Source: an uncultured Solobacterium sp. (GTDB lineage: Bacteria > Bacillota_I > Bacilli_A > Erysipelotrichales > Erysipelotrichaceae). Taken from it: 32,369 nucleotides of DNA. The stretch covers positions 1-32,369 of the forward strand of contig UQPV01000033.1 in assembly GCA_900543035.1 (NCBI GenBank), read 5' to 3'. The translations under genes were made by a program, and so were the position numbers. The notes below the pieces were generated by a model. The model searched no databases. It was given only the letters and a program-made list of their open reading frames with translations, and was not told the origin of the DNA. Shown here piece after piece: positions 7,185-15,250 of the stretch (the stretch's first letter is position 1; every line of letters starts with the position of its first letter).

Positions 7185-8159
7185 ATGGAAGAAAGAATCA
7201 GAAAGAGAAAAATCGTTTTGGTCGGTACCGGTTTCGTCGGAATGAGCTTTGCTTATTCTCTGCTCTCTGAGAAGGGCATCAACGAACTGGTACTCATCGA
7301 CATGAACAAAGACAAGGCTGTCGGCGAACAGATGGATCTCAGCGACGGTCTGCCTTATGCCGATTCCAAGATGACCATCAAGGCCGGCGAATATGAAGAA
7401 TGCGGCGACGCAGACATCGTCGTGATCACCGCCGGAGCCGCACAGAAGCCCGGACAGACCCGCTTGGAACTGGTCGGCATCAACGCCCGCATCACCAAGG
7501 ACGTCGCTACGCAGGTCAAGAACTCCGGCTTTAAGGGCATCCTCGTCGTGGCAAGCAACCCGGTCGACATCATGACCTATGTGGCTTACAAGGCGAGCGG
7601 CCTGCCGAAGGAACACGTCATCGGATCAGGGACCATCCTGGATACGGCACGCTTGCGCTACAATATCTCCAAGCGTCTGGGCATGGCGCCGAGCAATGTC
7701 CACGCTTACATCCTGGGCGAACATGGCGATTCCAGCTTCGTGCCGTGGATCCACTGCTACCTGGGCTGCAAGAACCTGCTCGAATACATCGATGAGGAAG
7801 ACAACCTCACCCTGGAGGATTTGCAGAACATCTATATGGAAGTCCGCAATGCCGCCTATGAGATCATCGACCGCAAGAAGGCGACTTATTATGGCATCGG
7901 CCTGGCGCTGAAGCGGCTGGTCTCCTGCCTGCTCAATGACGAGAAAGCCATCCTCACCGTATCCACCTACCAGAATGGCGAATATGGCAGAGAAGGCTAC
8001 TATATCGGCGTTCCGGCTGTCGTCGGCAACAACGGCGTAGAAAAGATCATCCGCCTTTCCCTCAATGAGATGGACCAGAACAAATTCAACAATTCCTTCG
8101 ATACGCTGCAGCAGACCATCGAAGAAAACCTGCAGGAAGTTCTGGCTGACCTGGACTGA
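7185..8159 (+). CDS. ldh: L-lactate dehydrogenase
   Basis: A 324-residue NAD-dependent enzyme reducing pyruvate to L-lactate and regenerating NAD+ in fermentation. The Rossmann motif GTGFVG is at about 14-19, with the NAD-selecting acidic residue in VLIDMN. The substrate-side residues are R93 (KPGQTRLEL), D153 and R156 (ILDTARLR) and the catalytic H180 in LGEHGDSSF. The start at 7185 follows GGAGGT by the usual distance; the upstream ATG at 7170 overlaps that ribosome binding site and is rejected. Length and motifs favour LDH over malate dehydrogenase, notably Q at the position before KPGQ. It stands alone between terminators. Confidence 0.95.
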   Translation: MEERIRKRKIVLVGTGFVGMSFAYSLLSEKGINELVLIDMNKDKAVGEQMDLSDGLPYADSKMTIKAGEYEECGDADIVVITAGAAQKPGQTRLELVGINARITKDVATQVKNSGFKGILVVASNPVDIMTYVAYKASGLPKEHVIGSGTILDTARLRYNISKRLGMAPSNVHAYILGEHGDSSFVPWIHCYLGCKNLLEYIDEEDNLTLEDLQNIYMEVRNAAYEIIDRKKATYYGIGLALKRLVSCLLNDEKAILTVSTYQNGEYGREGYYIGVPAVVGNNGVEKIIRLSLNEMDQNKFNNSFDTLQQTIEENLQEVLADLD

Positions 8160-8179
8160 TCGATTCTCAAACGTAAATA

Positions 8180-8207
8180 GAAGCGGCATCGCACCGCTTC
8201 TTTTTTT
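8180..8207 (+). terminator. Terminator of ldh
   Basis: GAAGCGG (8180-8186), 7-base loop, CCGCTTC (8194-8200), then seven T. The T-run overlaps the stop codon of the convergent YitT gene at 8206-8208. Confidence 0.9.
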
Positions 8208-9069
8208 ACAGTCTTTTTTCAAAGTTTCCGCTGATGCTCATCCCCTCGCTGAAGATGACGAAGGCATGTTCATCCAGCGTATAGATGATCTTTTTCAGCT
8301 GGGCCTCTTCATACTTGTTGATGGCGCATACCAAGATCAGCGTCTCCGCATCAGTATAAGCTCCAGCGCCCTTCCAATACGTCACCCCGCGGCCCATTTC
8401 ATGCATGATGGCAAACTGCACATCGATGTTCTTCGTGAAGATCATCGCCGTCATGTTGATGTTCTGATAATGTGTATGATCGCACACGCTGTACATGACG
8501 ACCATGTAGATGATCGAGTAGATCGCGGTCTCCAGATTGAACATCAGCGCACAGATGCTGTACAGCACCACATTGACCCCGATGGAAAGCTGGCCCACCG
8601 TGATCGGGAAATTCTTCTTTGACAAAAAGAAGCCGATGATGTCCGTTCCGCCGCAGCTTCCGCTGCTGCGCAGCGTCAGTCCGACGCCCAGTCCGCCGAG
8701 GATCCCGCCGATCAGGCAGGAAGCGAGCATATCGCCCAGGATCGGCTCCGATGGGATCGGAACCAGCGACATCACGGCCGTCTGTACGATGATGCTGATG
8801 ACGGTCTTCACGAAGAACCCCCTTGAGATCGAGCGGAACGCCAGCAGGAAGAGCGGGATGTTGAGCAGCAGATTGATGATGCCCGCCACATCAAAGCCGG
8901 CCGCAAACGGCATCAGCGGCACGAGCAGCGTACGCAGGATCTGCGCGATGCCCACGATGCCGGCACTGTACAGGCTGAGCGGCACGATCAGCAGATTGAC
9001 CGACGCCGCAAACAGCGCGCTGCCCAGGATCACCATGAGGTATTGTTTCCATTCCCTTGTTTTCTCCAT
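8206..9069 (-). CDS. YitT family membrane protein (DUF161 + DUF2179)
   Basis: A 287-residue protein with five to six N-terminal membrane helices and a soluble C-terminal DUF2179 domain of about 85 residues (from the SVCDHTHYQNINMTAMIFTK region to the end, including ILVCAINKYEEAQLKKII). GLGVGLTLRSSGSCGGTDIIG is a typical family segment. Function is unknown; members are common in Firmicutes and the soluble domain may sense a small ligand. The start is backed by AAGGGG 8 bases upstream. It converges on ldh and its stop lies in the ldh terminator. Confidence 0.9.
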   Translation of the reverse strand: MEKTREWKQYLMVILGSALFAASVNLLIVPLSLYSAGIVGIAQILRTLLVPLMPFAAGFDVAGIINLLLNIPLFLLAFRSISRGFFVKTVISIIVQTAVMSLVPIPSEPILGDMLASCLIGGILGGLGVGLTLRSSGSCGGTDIIGFFLSKKNFPITVGQLSIGVNVVLYSICALMFNLETAIYSIIYMVVMYSVCDHTHYQNINMTAMIFTKNIDVQFAIMHEMGRGVTYWKGAGAYTDAETLILVCAINKYEEAQLKKIIYTLDEHAFVIFSEGMSISGNFEKRL

Positions 9070-9093
9070 TGTTTCAACCCCTTATCGAAAGGA

Positions 9094-9122
9094 ATTGTAG
9101 CATAAAAACCACGCTGATTGAA
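9094..9122 (-). promoter_or_regulatory. Probable promoter of the YitT-family gene
   Basis: On the minus strand, TACAAT (9094-9099) with TTCAAT (9117-9122) 17 bp upstream. The -35 is a poor match to consensus. Confidence 0.4.
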
Positions 9123-9199
9123 GAGCGGAAAATCCAGGAATGCGATCTTCTGCGCTGACGATATATCCGCCCTGTTCGTTTTTCCAGCGCATTTTCGTG

Positions 9200-9205
9200 T
9201 ATAAT
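9200..9205 (+). promoter_or_regulatory. Probable -10 element of ung
   Basis: TATAAT preceded by GTG, about 39 bases before the ung start. No strong -35 is visible. Confidence 0.45.
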
Positions 9206-9244
9206 GAAAAGAAAGACAACGGACAAGGAAAGAAGGAACACAAC

Positions 9245-9910
9245 ATGGTACACATCGGCAATGAATGGGATCAGCTGCTCGCAGATGAATTCAAGAAAGA
9301 CTATTATCAGAAGCTCAGGAGATTCCTCGCCTATGAATATGCGCATCAGCGTGTCTATCCAGACATGTATGACATCTTCAACGCATTGAAATACACCCCT
9401 TATCACCAGGTGAAGGCCGTCATCCTGGGACAGGATCCTTACCATGGCAAGGGACAGGCACACGGGCTGTGCTTCTCCGTGCAGCGCGGCGTGACGCCTC
9501 CTCCCTCCCTGCAGAACATCTTTGCGGAGCTGCACAGGGACGTCGGCTTTCAGATCCCTGATCATGGCAATCTGGAAAAGTGGGCCAGACAAGGCGTGCT
9601 GATGCTCAACACCGTGCTCACGGTGCGGGAGAGTCAGCCCAATTCACACGCGAACAAAGGATGGGAGATCCTGACCGATCAGATCATCCGGCTGCTCGAT
9701 GCCCTGCCCTCCCCGGTCGTCTTCCTGCTGTGGGGAAGGAACGCCAAGGCCAAGCAGGCTCTGCTGAGCAACCCGGCGCATCTCATCCTGACCACCTCCC
9801 ACCCCAGCCCGTATTCCGTGAATTACGGGTTTGCCGGCTGCGGCCACTTTTCCAAGACCAACGCCTTTCTGCAGGCGCATCAGGTCGAAGCGATCGACTG
9901 GCAGATCTAA
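9245..9910 (+). CDS. ung: Uracil-DNA glycosylase, family 1
   Basis: A 221-residue base-excision repair enzyme that removes uracil from DNA. The water-activating loop GQDPYHG contains D64, the uracil-binding segment LMLNTVLTV is present, and the DNA-intercalation loop HPSPYS has H186. The length is normal. The ATG at 9245 follows AAGAAGGA; the longer in-frame extension upstream crosses the promoter and is rejected. It converges on the ABC-F gene across a shared hairpin. Confidence 0.96.
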   Translation: MVHIGNEWDQLLADEFKKDYYQKLRRFLAYEYAHQRVYPDMYDIFNALKYTPYHQVKAVILGQDPYHGKGQAHGLCFSVQRGVTPPPSLQNIFAELHRDVGFQIPDHGNLEKWARQGVLMLNTVLTVRESQPNSHANKGWEILTDQIIRLLDALPSPVVFLLWGRNAKAKQALLSNPAHLILTTSHPSPYSVNYGFAGCGHFSKTNAFLQAHQVEAIDWQI

Positions 9911-9914
9911 ACGC

Positions 9915-9958
9915 AACAAGCAGAGAAAGCGCTCGCTCTCTCTGCTTGTTTTATTTTC
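9915..9958 (+). terminator. Terminator of ung
   Basis: Twelve-base-pair arms AACAAGCAGAGA (9915-9926) and TCTCTGCTTGTT (9939-9950), followed by TTATTTT. It also lies immediately downstream of the convergent ABC-F stop (TAA at 9951-9953, minus strand) and may serve both genes, although the minus side lacks a clear T-run. Confidence 0.8.
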
Positions 9959-11702
9959 GGTAATAGGCGTCGATCTGCGCCTTGCGTTCGCTGAGCTCCA
10001 TCCAGCGTTCCATCTTTCCTTCCATCTGCTGCTCCAGATCCATGCGCTGCGCGGACAGAGCCTCGATCTCGCGAAAATCGGTATGCGCCTGCATCTGCGC
10101 ATCGATCTGCGCGATCTGTTCCTCCAGCGCGGCGATATCCGCTTCCATGTGGTCGAGCTCCTGCTTCTCCCGGGTGCTCATCTTAGGCGCAGAAGACGGC
10201 CTCGGCTTTTCACGCTCTTTTTCCGGCGTTGGGGCCGTGCTGTACAGCTGTTCCATGTTGGCGCTGTATCCGCCGATGTGCTTTTCGATCACATGATCGC
10301 GGAAGACGAGCAGCGAATCACAGATGCGGTCGAGAAAATAACGGTCATGGGAGACGGTGACGATGATGCCCGGGAACTGATCGAGATAATCCTCCAGGAT
10401 CGTCAGCGTCGTGATGTCCAGATCGTTGGTGGGCTCATCGAGAAACAGCACGTTTGGCGCACTCATGAGCACCCGCAGCAAGTACAGCCGACGCTTTTCC
10501 CCGCCGGACAGCCTGCCGATCGTATTATACTGCAGGTTTTTATCGAACAGAAACTGCTCGAGCATCTGCGCAGCCGTGCGTGTGCCCTGTGCGGTCTCGA
10601 TCTGATCGCTCACCTCGCGGATATAATCGATGACACGCATGGCGCCGTCCATCTGATCATGCCCCTGATGGAAGAAGCCGATCTTCACCGTCTCTCCGCG
10701 AATGACCTCGCCGCTGTCCGGCGCGCATTCTCCCGCCATGATCTTCAGCAGCGTCGTCTTGCCGCAGCCGTTTTCACCGATGATGCCGATGCGCTCATTG
10801 CGCTTGAACTGCAGGCTGAAGTGTTCGAAGAGGACATGATCGCCATAGCGCTTCCCCAGGGAAACGCATTCGATCGTCTTTCTTCCCAGCCTGGAAGAAC
10901 GCAGATTGAGCTCCACGCTGCCTTCCTGCTGTGGTGAGCGGACCGCGCTCAGCTGTTCAAAACGCTCCAGGCGGGCGCGACTCTTGGTGGAACGGGCCTG
11001 CACGCCGGCGCGCACCCATTCCAGCTCCTTGCGCAGCAAGCTGCGCCGCTTGGCCTCCCGGCTCTGCTCCAGCTGCAGACGCTCTGCCTTCGCCTCCAGA
11101 TAGGCCGAATAATTGGCCTGATACGTGTAGAGCTTTGCCTGGGACAGCTCCATCATCTTCGTGCAGATGCGCTCCATGAAATACCGGTCATGCGTCACCA
11201 TGAGCAGCGCCGACGTCCGTTTCTGCAAATACCTTTCCAGCCATTCGATCATCTGTGCATCCAGATGGTTGGTCGGCTCATCCAGGATGAGCAGATCACA
11301 GGGCCGTAACAAGGCCCTGGCCAGCGCCACCCGCTTTTTCTGTCCGCCGGAGAGGATGCCGATCTCTGCCTCCATATCGCGCATGCCCAGCCGGTTCAGG
11401 ATGGAACGGGCCTCATATGCGCTGACATCATCCGCACCGGCGAGCACAGCGTCCAGCACGGTGGAGCTTGCGTCGAATACCGGATCCTGATCCAGCATGG
11501 AAATGCGCAGCTCCCGCCGATACGTGATCGTGCCGCTGTCCGCTTTCTCCTTGCCGGCGATGACCCTCAGCAGCGTGCTCTTTCCGGTGCCGTTGACGCC
11601 CACCAGCGCGATGCGGTCCTTTTCCTCGATGGCGAAGCTGACGTCGTCGACGATCGCTCTGACATTCTGCATCTTGCTCAGATGCTCAACACTGACCAAC
11701 AT
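9951..11702 (-). CDS. ABC-F family ATPase (Uup/YfmR-like)
   Basis: A 583-residue soluble protein with two ABC domains and no membrane part, of the ribosome-associated ABC-F class. Domain 1 has Walker A GVNGTGKST (35-43), signature LSGGQ (117-121) and Walker B with DEPTNHLD (141-148). The inter-domain linker is Arg/Lys-rich (about 200-260). Domain 2 has GENGCGKTT (309-317), LSGGE (398-402) and DEPTNDLD (422-429). Residues ~505-583 form a charged coiled coil typical of Uup-like members. ABC-F proteins act at the ribosomal E site in translation or antibiotic protection; the coiled-coil ending favours a housekeeping role. The start at 11702 follows CAGGTGAG and lies 4 bases after the methyltransferase stop. 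Confidence 0.92.
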   Translation of the reverse strand: MLVSVEHLSKMQNVRAIVDDVSFAIEEKDRIALVGVNGTGKSTLLRVIAGKEKADSGTITYRRELRISMLDQDPVFDASSTVLDAVLAGADDVSAYEARSILNRLGMRDMEAEIGILSGGQKKRVALARALLRPCDLLILDEPTNHLDAQMIEWLERYLQKRTSALLMVTHDRYFMERICTKMMELSQAKLYTYQANYSAYLEAKAERLQLEQSREAKRRSLLRKELEWVRAGVQARSTKSRARLERFEQLSAVRSPQQEGSVELNLRSSRLGRKTIECVSLGKRYGDHVLFEHFSLQFKRNERIGIIGENGCGKTTLLKIMAGECAPDSGEVIRGETVKIGFFHQGHDQMDGAMRVIDYIREVSDQIETAQGTRTAAQMLEQFLFDKNLQYNTIGRLSGGEKRRLYLLRVLMSAPNVLFLDEPTNDLDITTLTILEDYLDQFPGIIVTVSHDRYFLDRICDSLLVFRDHVIEKHIGGYSANMEQLYSTAPTPEKEREKPRPSSAPKMSTREKQELDHMEADIAALEEQIAQIDAQMQAHTDFREIEALSAQRMDLEQQMEGKMERWMELSERKAQIDAYYRK

Positions 11703-11706
11703 GATC

Positions 11707-13032
11707 TCACCTGCCCATCTGCCGCAGCCCTTTGGGGTAGCGGTTCTTGATCCAATTGCCATCCCCTTTGCCGAACCCGAGCGGGAATCCCTGATAACGC
11801 AGGCAGATGAATCCGCGTGCAGGATCAGGCAGAGGATGACCCTTCAAAAATTGTTCGCTCTGCGCGAGGTCCAGCTCGCGGACATGCCGCAATAGCGGCT
11901 GATGCACCGCGGCCATGTAAAAATGATGATGCGGCTCAAAGCGCTTCTTCACCACATCGCCCAAACGGATGCCCTGACGCAGCACGCGGATCTTGCCCAA
12001 GCGGACAAAGGGCTGTCTTCTGCCCAGCACCGTATCTCCCTGAACGAGCAGATGCATGCGGGGATCGCTCAGCTGATCCTGCAGGAATGCCTGCACGCAG
12101 GGATCCGGCTGTTTGTCCTTTTCTTCCTTGCGCGCACGGCGCGGTGCATCGCCTTTTCGCCGCAGCTTGGCGATGAAGTGGCCTTCTCCTCTGTCCATGG
12201 GGAAGATCCGGCGCACCTTGGAAGAGTCAAAGTCATCCAGCGGAAGTCCCGGGCGGCCGAAGCTGACGCCGCAGTCGATCAGCTCCATGTCGTCAAACCG
12301 CTCCAAAAACGCCTTCACCGTCTCTTCGTTCTCTTCCATCGCGTATGTGCATGTGGAATAGACGAGGATGCCGCCTTCCCTGAGCGCCTCATGCGCGCAG
12401 GCGAGGATCTCGCGCTGACGGGCGGCGCAGAAGCGCACGTGTTCCTCGCTCCAGCCTTCCACCGCCTGCTCATGCTTGCGGAACATGCCTTCCCCGCTGC
12501 ATGGGGCATCGACCAGCACGCGGTCGAAGCAGCCGGCCATCTCGCCGCACACCTGCGCCGGCGCGGCGCAGCTTACGGCATATTCTGAAAAGCCCAGCCG
12601 CTCCATATTGGATAACAGCGTCTGCGCGCGCTTCGCTTCGATCTCATTGCTGAGGAGAAAGCCGGTGTGATCGAGCTTGGCGGCGATCTGCGTGCTCTTT
12701 CCCCCGGGCGCCGCGCACAGATCGAGCACCCAGTCATGCGGCTGCACATCCAGCACCTCCACCGCGCTGGACGCGCTTGGCTCCTGCAGATAAAATGCCC
12801 CTGCGGCATGCAGGGGATGCAGGCCGAGATGCTCGCGGGTCACATAAAATGACTGCGGACAGATGGGGCTGGGCTCACATGACCAATCCGCCAGCCGCAG
12901 AAAGGTCTCTGTATCACAGCGCGCCGTATTCACCCTCAGCCCGCGGAACCGCGGCTGCTGCAGACACGCCAGCCAGTCTTCATATTCATCCTGAAGATAC
13001 GCGCGCATCCTGTTCAGAAAGGCTTCTTTCAC
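11707..13032 (-). CDS. RsmF-type 16S rRNA (cytosine-5) methyltransferase
   Basis: A 441-residue NOL1/NOP2/Sun family enzyme using SAM to make m5C in rRNA. The SAM-binding motif DLCAAPGGKST is at 104-114. The two catalytic cysteines are C178 (DAPCSGEGMFRK) and C228 (YSTCTY). FRGLRVN near the N terminus and QEPSASS are family segments. The C-terminal ~150 residues form the RsmF/YebU-like PUA-type RNA-binding region, ending GNWIKNRYPKGLRQ. Translation starts at GTG 13030-13032 after GGGAGAGTGAG. It is followed 4 bases later by the ABC-F gene, so both probably share a transcript and a ribosome-related role. Confidence 0.9.
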   Translation of the reverse strand: MKEAFLNRMRAYLQDEYEDWLACLQQPRFRGLRVNTARCDTETFLRLADWSCEPSPICPQSFYVTREHLGLHPLHAAGAFYLQEPSASSAVEVLDVQPHDWVLDLCAAPGGKSTQIAAKLDHTGFLLSNEIEAKRAQTLLSNMERLGFSEYAVSCAAPAQVCGEMAGCFDRVLVDAPCSGEGMFRKHEQAVEGWSEEHVRFCAARQREILACAHEALREGGILVYSTCTYAMEENEETVKAFLERFDDMELIDCGVSFGRPGLPLDDFDSSKVRRIFPMDRGEGHFIAKLRRKGDAPRRARKEEKDKQPDPCVQAFLQDQLSDPRMHLLVQGDTVLGRRQPFVRLGKIRVLRQGIRLGDVVKKRFEPHHHFYMAAVHQPLLRHVRELDLAQSEQFLKGHPLPDPARGFICLRYQGFPLGFGKGDGNWIKNRYPKGLRQMGR

Positions 13033-13061
13033 GTTCTCACTCTCCCTCGCTCAAAATAAAA

Positions 13062-13090
13062 GGCTGCTGCGGCATCTGCGCGCGGCAGCC
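13062..13090 (-). terminator. Terminator of the DUF1836 gene
   Basis: On the minus strand, GGCTGC...GCAGCC arms (13085-13090 and 13062-13067) with an inner 3-bp extension and one mismatch, followed by TTTTATTTT. It separates the DUF1836 gene from the methyltransferase gene. Confidence 0.75.
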
Positions 13091-13097
13091 ATCCAGG

Positions 13098-13652
13098 TCA
13101 CTGTTCTTCTGTTTCCGGCAGACCCTTTCGCAGCGCCATCATCTTTTTGGCTGACAGCGCAGAGGCAAATGACAGCGTGACCAGGCGCACCGCCAGATGA
13201 TCCGCATGAAAATCGCTCAGATATTGCTGCACCTGCTCCATCTGCCGCTCAAGCACCTGAGAGGCGATCATCTTCAGCGCCTTCTCCTGTTCATCGCAGA
13301 AACGATCATACGCTTCCTGCGGGCTGTGATCCTCCAGCTGAAAGCGGATGCCATCGTCGATCTGAGAGATGGAGAGCACCTGCTTCAGCAGCGTGATCGC
13401 GATCAGCGACGCGATATGCTGCGCATGATAACGCTTTTTTTCCGGCTTCGGGATCAACCCGGCCTTGACATAATTATTGATCATCGAACTGGTGATGATC
13501 GCATCCTCTTCATCAAACAACGGCGCCAGATACTGACGGACCAGCGTGATCAGCTGATCCATGTAGATGTCAAATCCCGGCAGTTCGCTCCAGCGCGGCA
13601 GCCGGTAGTCCATCATCTGATGACAGAACGCCTTCATCTCTTCGCTCACCAT
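13098..13652 (-). CDS. DUF1836 family putative DNA-binding protein
   Basis: A 184-residue soluble protein. Residues ~45-110 match the DUF1836 pattern: an ITSSMINNYVKAGLIPKP segment resembling a MerR-type helix-turn-helix with wing, then KRYHAQHIASLIAITLLKQVLS. This suggests a transcription regulator. The N terminus (RLPRWSELPGFDIYMDQL) is also typical. The C-terminal part is helical. The start follows GGGGTGAGG and a strong promoter, and a terminator follows the stop, so it is a single-gene unit. Targets are unknown. Confidence 0.85.
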   Translation of the reverse strand: MVSEEMKAFCHQMMDYRLPRWSELPGFDIYMDQLITLVRQYLAPLFDEEDAIITSSMINNYVKAGLIPKPEKKRYHAQHIASLIAITLLKQVLSISQIDDGIRFQLEDHSPQEAYDRFCDEQEKALKMIASQVLERQMEQVQQYLSDFHADHLAVRLVTLSFASALSAKKMMALRKGLPETEEQ

Positions 13653-13682
13653 CCGATCCTCACCCCTTTTCCGGTCTCATTC

Positions 13683-13711
13683 ATTATATTATCCATCAAA
13701 TCATCCGTCAA
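13683..13711 (-). promoter_or_regulatory. Strong promoter of the DUF1836 gene
   Basis: On the minus strand, TTGACG (13706-13711), 17-bp spacer and TATAAT (13683-13688), only one mismatch to the housekeeping sigma consensus. Confidence 0.8.
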
Positions 13712-13721
13712 TGCGCTCTTT

Positions 13722-13964
13722 TCAGCGCCGGCGGCTTTCCACGAACCAACGCTCGCGCACATAGAAGATGCGGCGCATCGTCCCGGCGATGCGGCAGCGA
13801 TAACACACCGCGCTGCCTTCATGCTCGAGGACGACTTCCCTTCGCTCGAGGATCGCATCGATCCGATACCGGGTCCCATCATCCCAGATCAGCGAAAGCG
13901 GCGTCAGATGTCCGCGCCTGTCCCATACCGCGATCATGCCCACATCATGTCTGTATCCTCTCAC
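13722..13964 (-). CDS. Small conserved-looking 80-aa protein, divergent from the LexA-like repressor
   Basis: The frame can be opened further upstream, but GTG at 13962-13964 follows GGAGGAGAG and a good promoter, giving 80 residues: VRGYRHDVGMIAVWD..., then PLSLIWDDGTRYRIDAIL, CYRCRIAG and a terminal FYVRERWFVESRR. The pattern of short beta strands with an aromatic-rich end looks like a real folded domain. From memory, similar small proteins occur near SOS-type Y-family polymerases in Firmicutes; I cannot verify this. It shares a divergent promoter region with the S24/LexA-like gene. Function unknown; a damage-response role is inference from context. Confidence 0.7.
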   Translation of the reverse strand: MRGYRHDVGMIAVWDRRGHLTPLSLIWDDGTRYRIDAILERREVVLEHEGSAVCYRCRIAGTMRRIFYVRERWFVESRRR

Positions 13965-13986
13965 GCTCTCTCCTCCATTCCTCATC

Positions 13987-14015
13987 ATGATACGGCTTTT
14001 CTCTGACGATTTCAA
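13987..14015 (-). promoter_or_regulatory. Promoter of the 80-aa protein gene
   Basis: On the minus strand, TTGAAA (14010-14015), 17-bp spacer and TATCAT (13987-13992). Its -35 edge is 6 bp from a direct repeat that may bind the LexA-like repressor. Confidence 0.65.
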
Positions 14016-14020
14016 CCATT

Positions 14021-14051
14021 TACGCAACAAATACGCAACATTTGATCAAAT
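14021..14051. promoter_or_regulatory. Candidate operator region between divergent promoters
   Basis: Direct repeat TACGCAACA at 14021-14029 and 14032-14040 (11-bp period, one helical turn), immediately followed by the palindrome ATTTGATCAAAT (14040-14051). A reversed copy ATGTTGC occurs at 14061-14067, overlapping the -35 of the repressor gene. Likely bound by the LexA-like protein, but no direct proof. Confidence 0.5.
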
Positions 14052-14063
14052 CCACCAATGATG

Positions 14064-14092
14064 TTGCTCATATCGCGAGTCTGTCGTATAAT
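14064..14092 (+). promoter_or_regulatory. Promoter of the LexA-like repressor gene
   Basis: TTGCTC (14064-14069), 17-bp spacer, TATAAT (14087-14092). The -35 overlaps the ATGTTGC inverted copy of the upstream repeat, consistent with autoregulation. Confidence 0.7.
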
Positions 14093-14116
14093 GAATGAAA
14101 GACAGGAGGATGGACC

Positions 14117-14713
14117 ATGACACTGCAGCAGATCATCCAGCGCTACCGGCAGAACAGCGGGCTTTCCTATGAGGCCATCGCCCGGCAGCTTGACGTGAGC
14201 AGATCGACCGTATGCCGGTGGGCCAGCGGCGAGATCCGCACGGTCCAATCAGAGACCAAGCAGCGCCTTTCCGCGCTGATCCGCCACGATGTCGATGCGC
14301 TCCTCGAACAAGAAGCGCGTTTTCTGGAAAAGCCGGTGCTGGGCACGATCAAGGCCGGCTATGACATGTTCGCCGATCAGCAGCTGCTGGGCTATGAACC
14401 CGTCAGCGAACAAGAAGCCGCTTCCGGAGACTTCTTTTTGAAAGTGCGCGGCAACAGCATGATCAATGCCGGCATCCGGGACGGCGACCTGCTCTTCGTC
14501 CGCGCCTGTTCCCAGGTGCAAAGCGGAGAGATCGCCGTCGTATTGATCAGCGATGAAGAAGCCACGGTAAAAAAGGTCATCCTGAAAGATGACCTGATGG
14601 TGCTGGAAGCCGCCAACCCGGAAGTGGAGAACCGCTATTTCACCCGGGATGAAGTGCGCGCTCTGCCGGTGCGCATCATCGCCAAGGCAGTCTTCAGCAA
14701 GACGTATTTCTGA
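14117..14713 (+). CDS. LexA-like (XRE HTH + S24 peptidase) transcriptional repressor
   Basis: A 198-residue repressor. Residues ~3-45 are an XRE/Cro-type helix-turn-helix (SYEAIARQLDVSRSTVCRWASG), not the winged helix of classical LexA. The C-terminal S24 self-cleavage domain has the scissile A80-G81 (TIKAGYD), catalytic S114 (RGNSM) and K152 (ATVKKV). Such proteins lose DNA binding after RecA-stimulated or damage-triggered autocleavage. The start follows a good AGGAGG site. Promoter and repeats upstream suggest self-control and joint control of the divergent 80-aa gene. The 3' end overlaps the convergent acetyltransferase gene by 20 bp. It could be a prophage-type repressor, but no phage genes are nearby. 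Confidence 0.9.
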   Translation: MTLQQIIQRYRQNSGLSYEAIARQLDVSRSTVCRWASGEIRTVQSETKQRLSALIRHDVDALLEQEARFLEKPVLGTIKAGYDMFADQQLLGYEPVSEQEAASGDFFLKVRGNSMINAGIRDGDLLFVRACSQVQSGEIAVVLISDEEATVKKVILKDDLMVLEAANPEVENRYFTRDEVRALPVRIIAKAVFSKTYF

Positions 14714-15188
14714 TCAGCCTCTTCTCGCGCAGGATGCCTTCATAGCTTCCCTCGCGCATCAGCCCGACATAACGGTACCCCTGCCGCGCATACCACGCGT
14801 TGAGCGTTTCATTGCCGCGCTGCGCATCCAGGCGCACCACCCCATGCCCCTTCTGCAGCGCCTTCTCTTCAGCGAAGCGAAGCAGGGCGGCCCCTGTGCC
14901 GGGACAGCGCGGATCCGCAGCCAGATGATGCACATAATATGCCGGAAGCCCATCCTGCCATCGCTCATCCTGCTCAAGCAAAGCGGCCATCCCGCACAGC
15001 TGCCCGTCCCAGGCCACGAAGAGCTCGCCGGAAGTGATGCGCAAAAGAAAATATGCGGGCGGGTAAATGCCGAGATAATCCCCGGTGTTCCATTGCTCGA
15101 TGCCCTGCTCATCCATCCATGCCATGCGCCGGACGATCAGCGCGATCAGCGCATCCAGATCCTGCGGCACGGCCTTTCTGATCATCAT
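14694..15188 (-). CDS. GNAT family N-acetyltransferase
   Basis: A 165-residue protein with GNAT layout: N-terminal IRKAVPQDLDALIALI, a middle ELFVAWDGQLCGMAAL strand pair, then YYVHHLAADPRCPGTGAALLRFAEEKA. The last segment carries the acetyl-CoA loop in the degenerate form R-C-P-G-T-G-A (usual R/Q-x-x-G-x-G/A), followed by VVRLDAQRGNETLNAWYARQGY. The substrate is unknown; the NAWYARQGYRYVG ending is typical of small-molecule or protein acetyltransferases. I choose ATG 15186-15188 after GGGGGAGAGG; an upstream ATG at 15236 lies in the nagA terminator. Its end overlaps the LexA-like gene tail to tail. Confidence 0.85.
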   Translation of the reverse strand: MMIRKAVPQDLDALIALIVRRMAWMDEQGIEQWNTGDYLGIYPPAYFLLRITSGELFVAWDGQLCGMAALLEQDERWQDGLPAYYVHHLAADPRCPGTGAALLRFAEEKALQKGHGVVRLDAQRGNETLNAWYARQGYRYVGLMREGSYEGILREKRLIRNTSC

Positions 15189-15205
15189 CTCTATCCTCTC
15201 CCCCA

Positions 15206-15233
15206 TGATAAAAGGTTCCTCGCGGAACCTTTT
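15206..15233 (-). terminator. Terminator of nagA
   Basis: On the minus strand, AAAAGGTTCC, loop GCGA, GGAACCTTTT (arms at 15224-15233 and 15210-15219), with T at the stem end. It lies between nagA and the acetyltransferase gene. Confidence 0.75.
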
Positions 15234-15250
15234 CATACGTCTGATCCTGA

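Noticed and set aside
11703..11762. Twenty extra N-terminal residues of the ABC-F protein
   Set aside because: They overlap the methyltransferase gene; ATG 11702 has its own ribosome site and gives the normal family N terminus.
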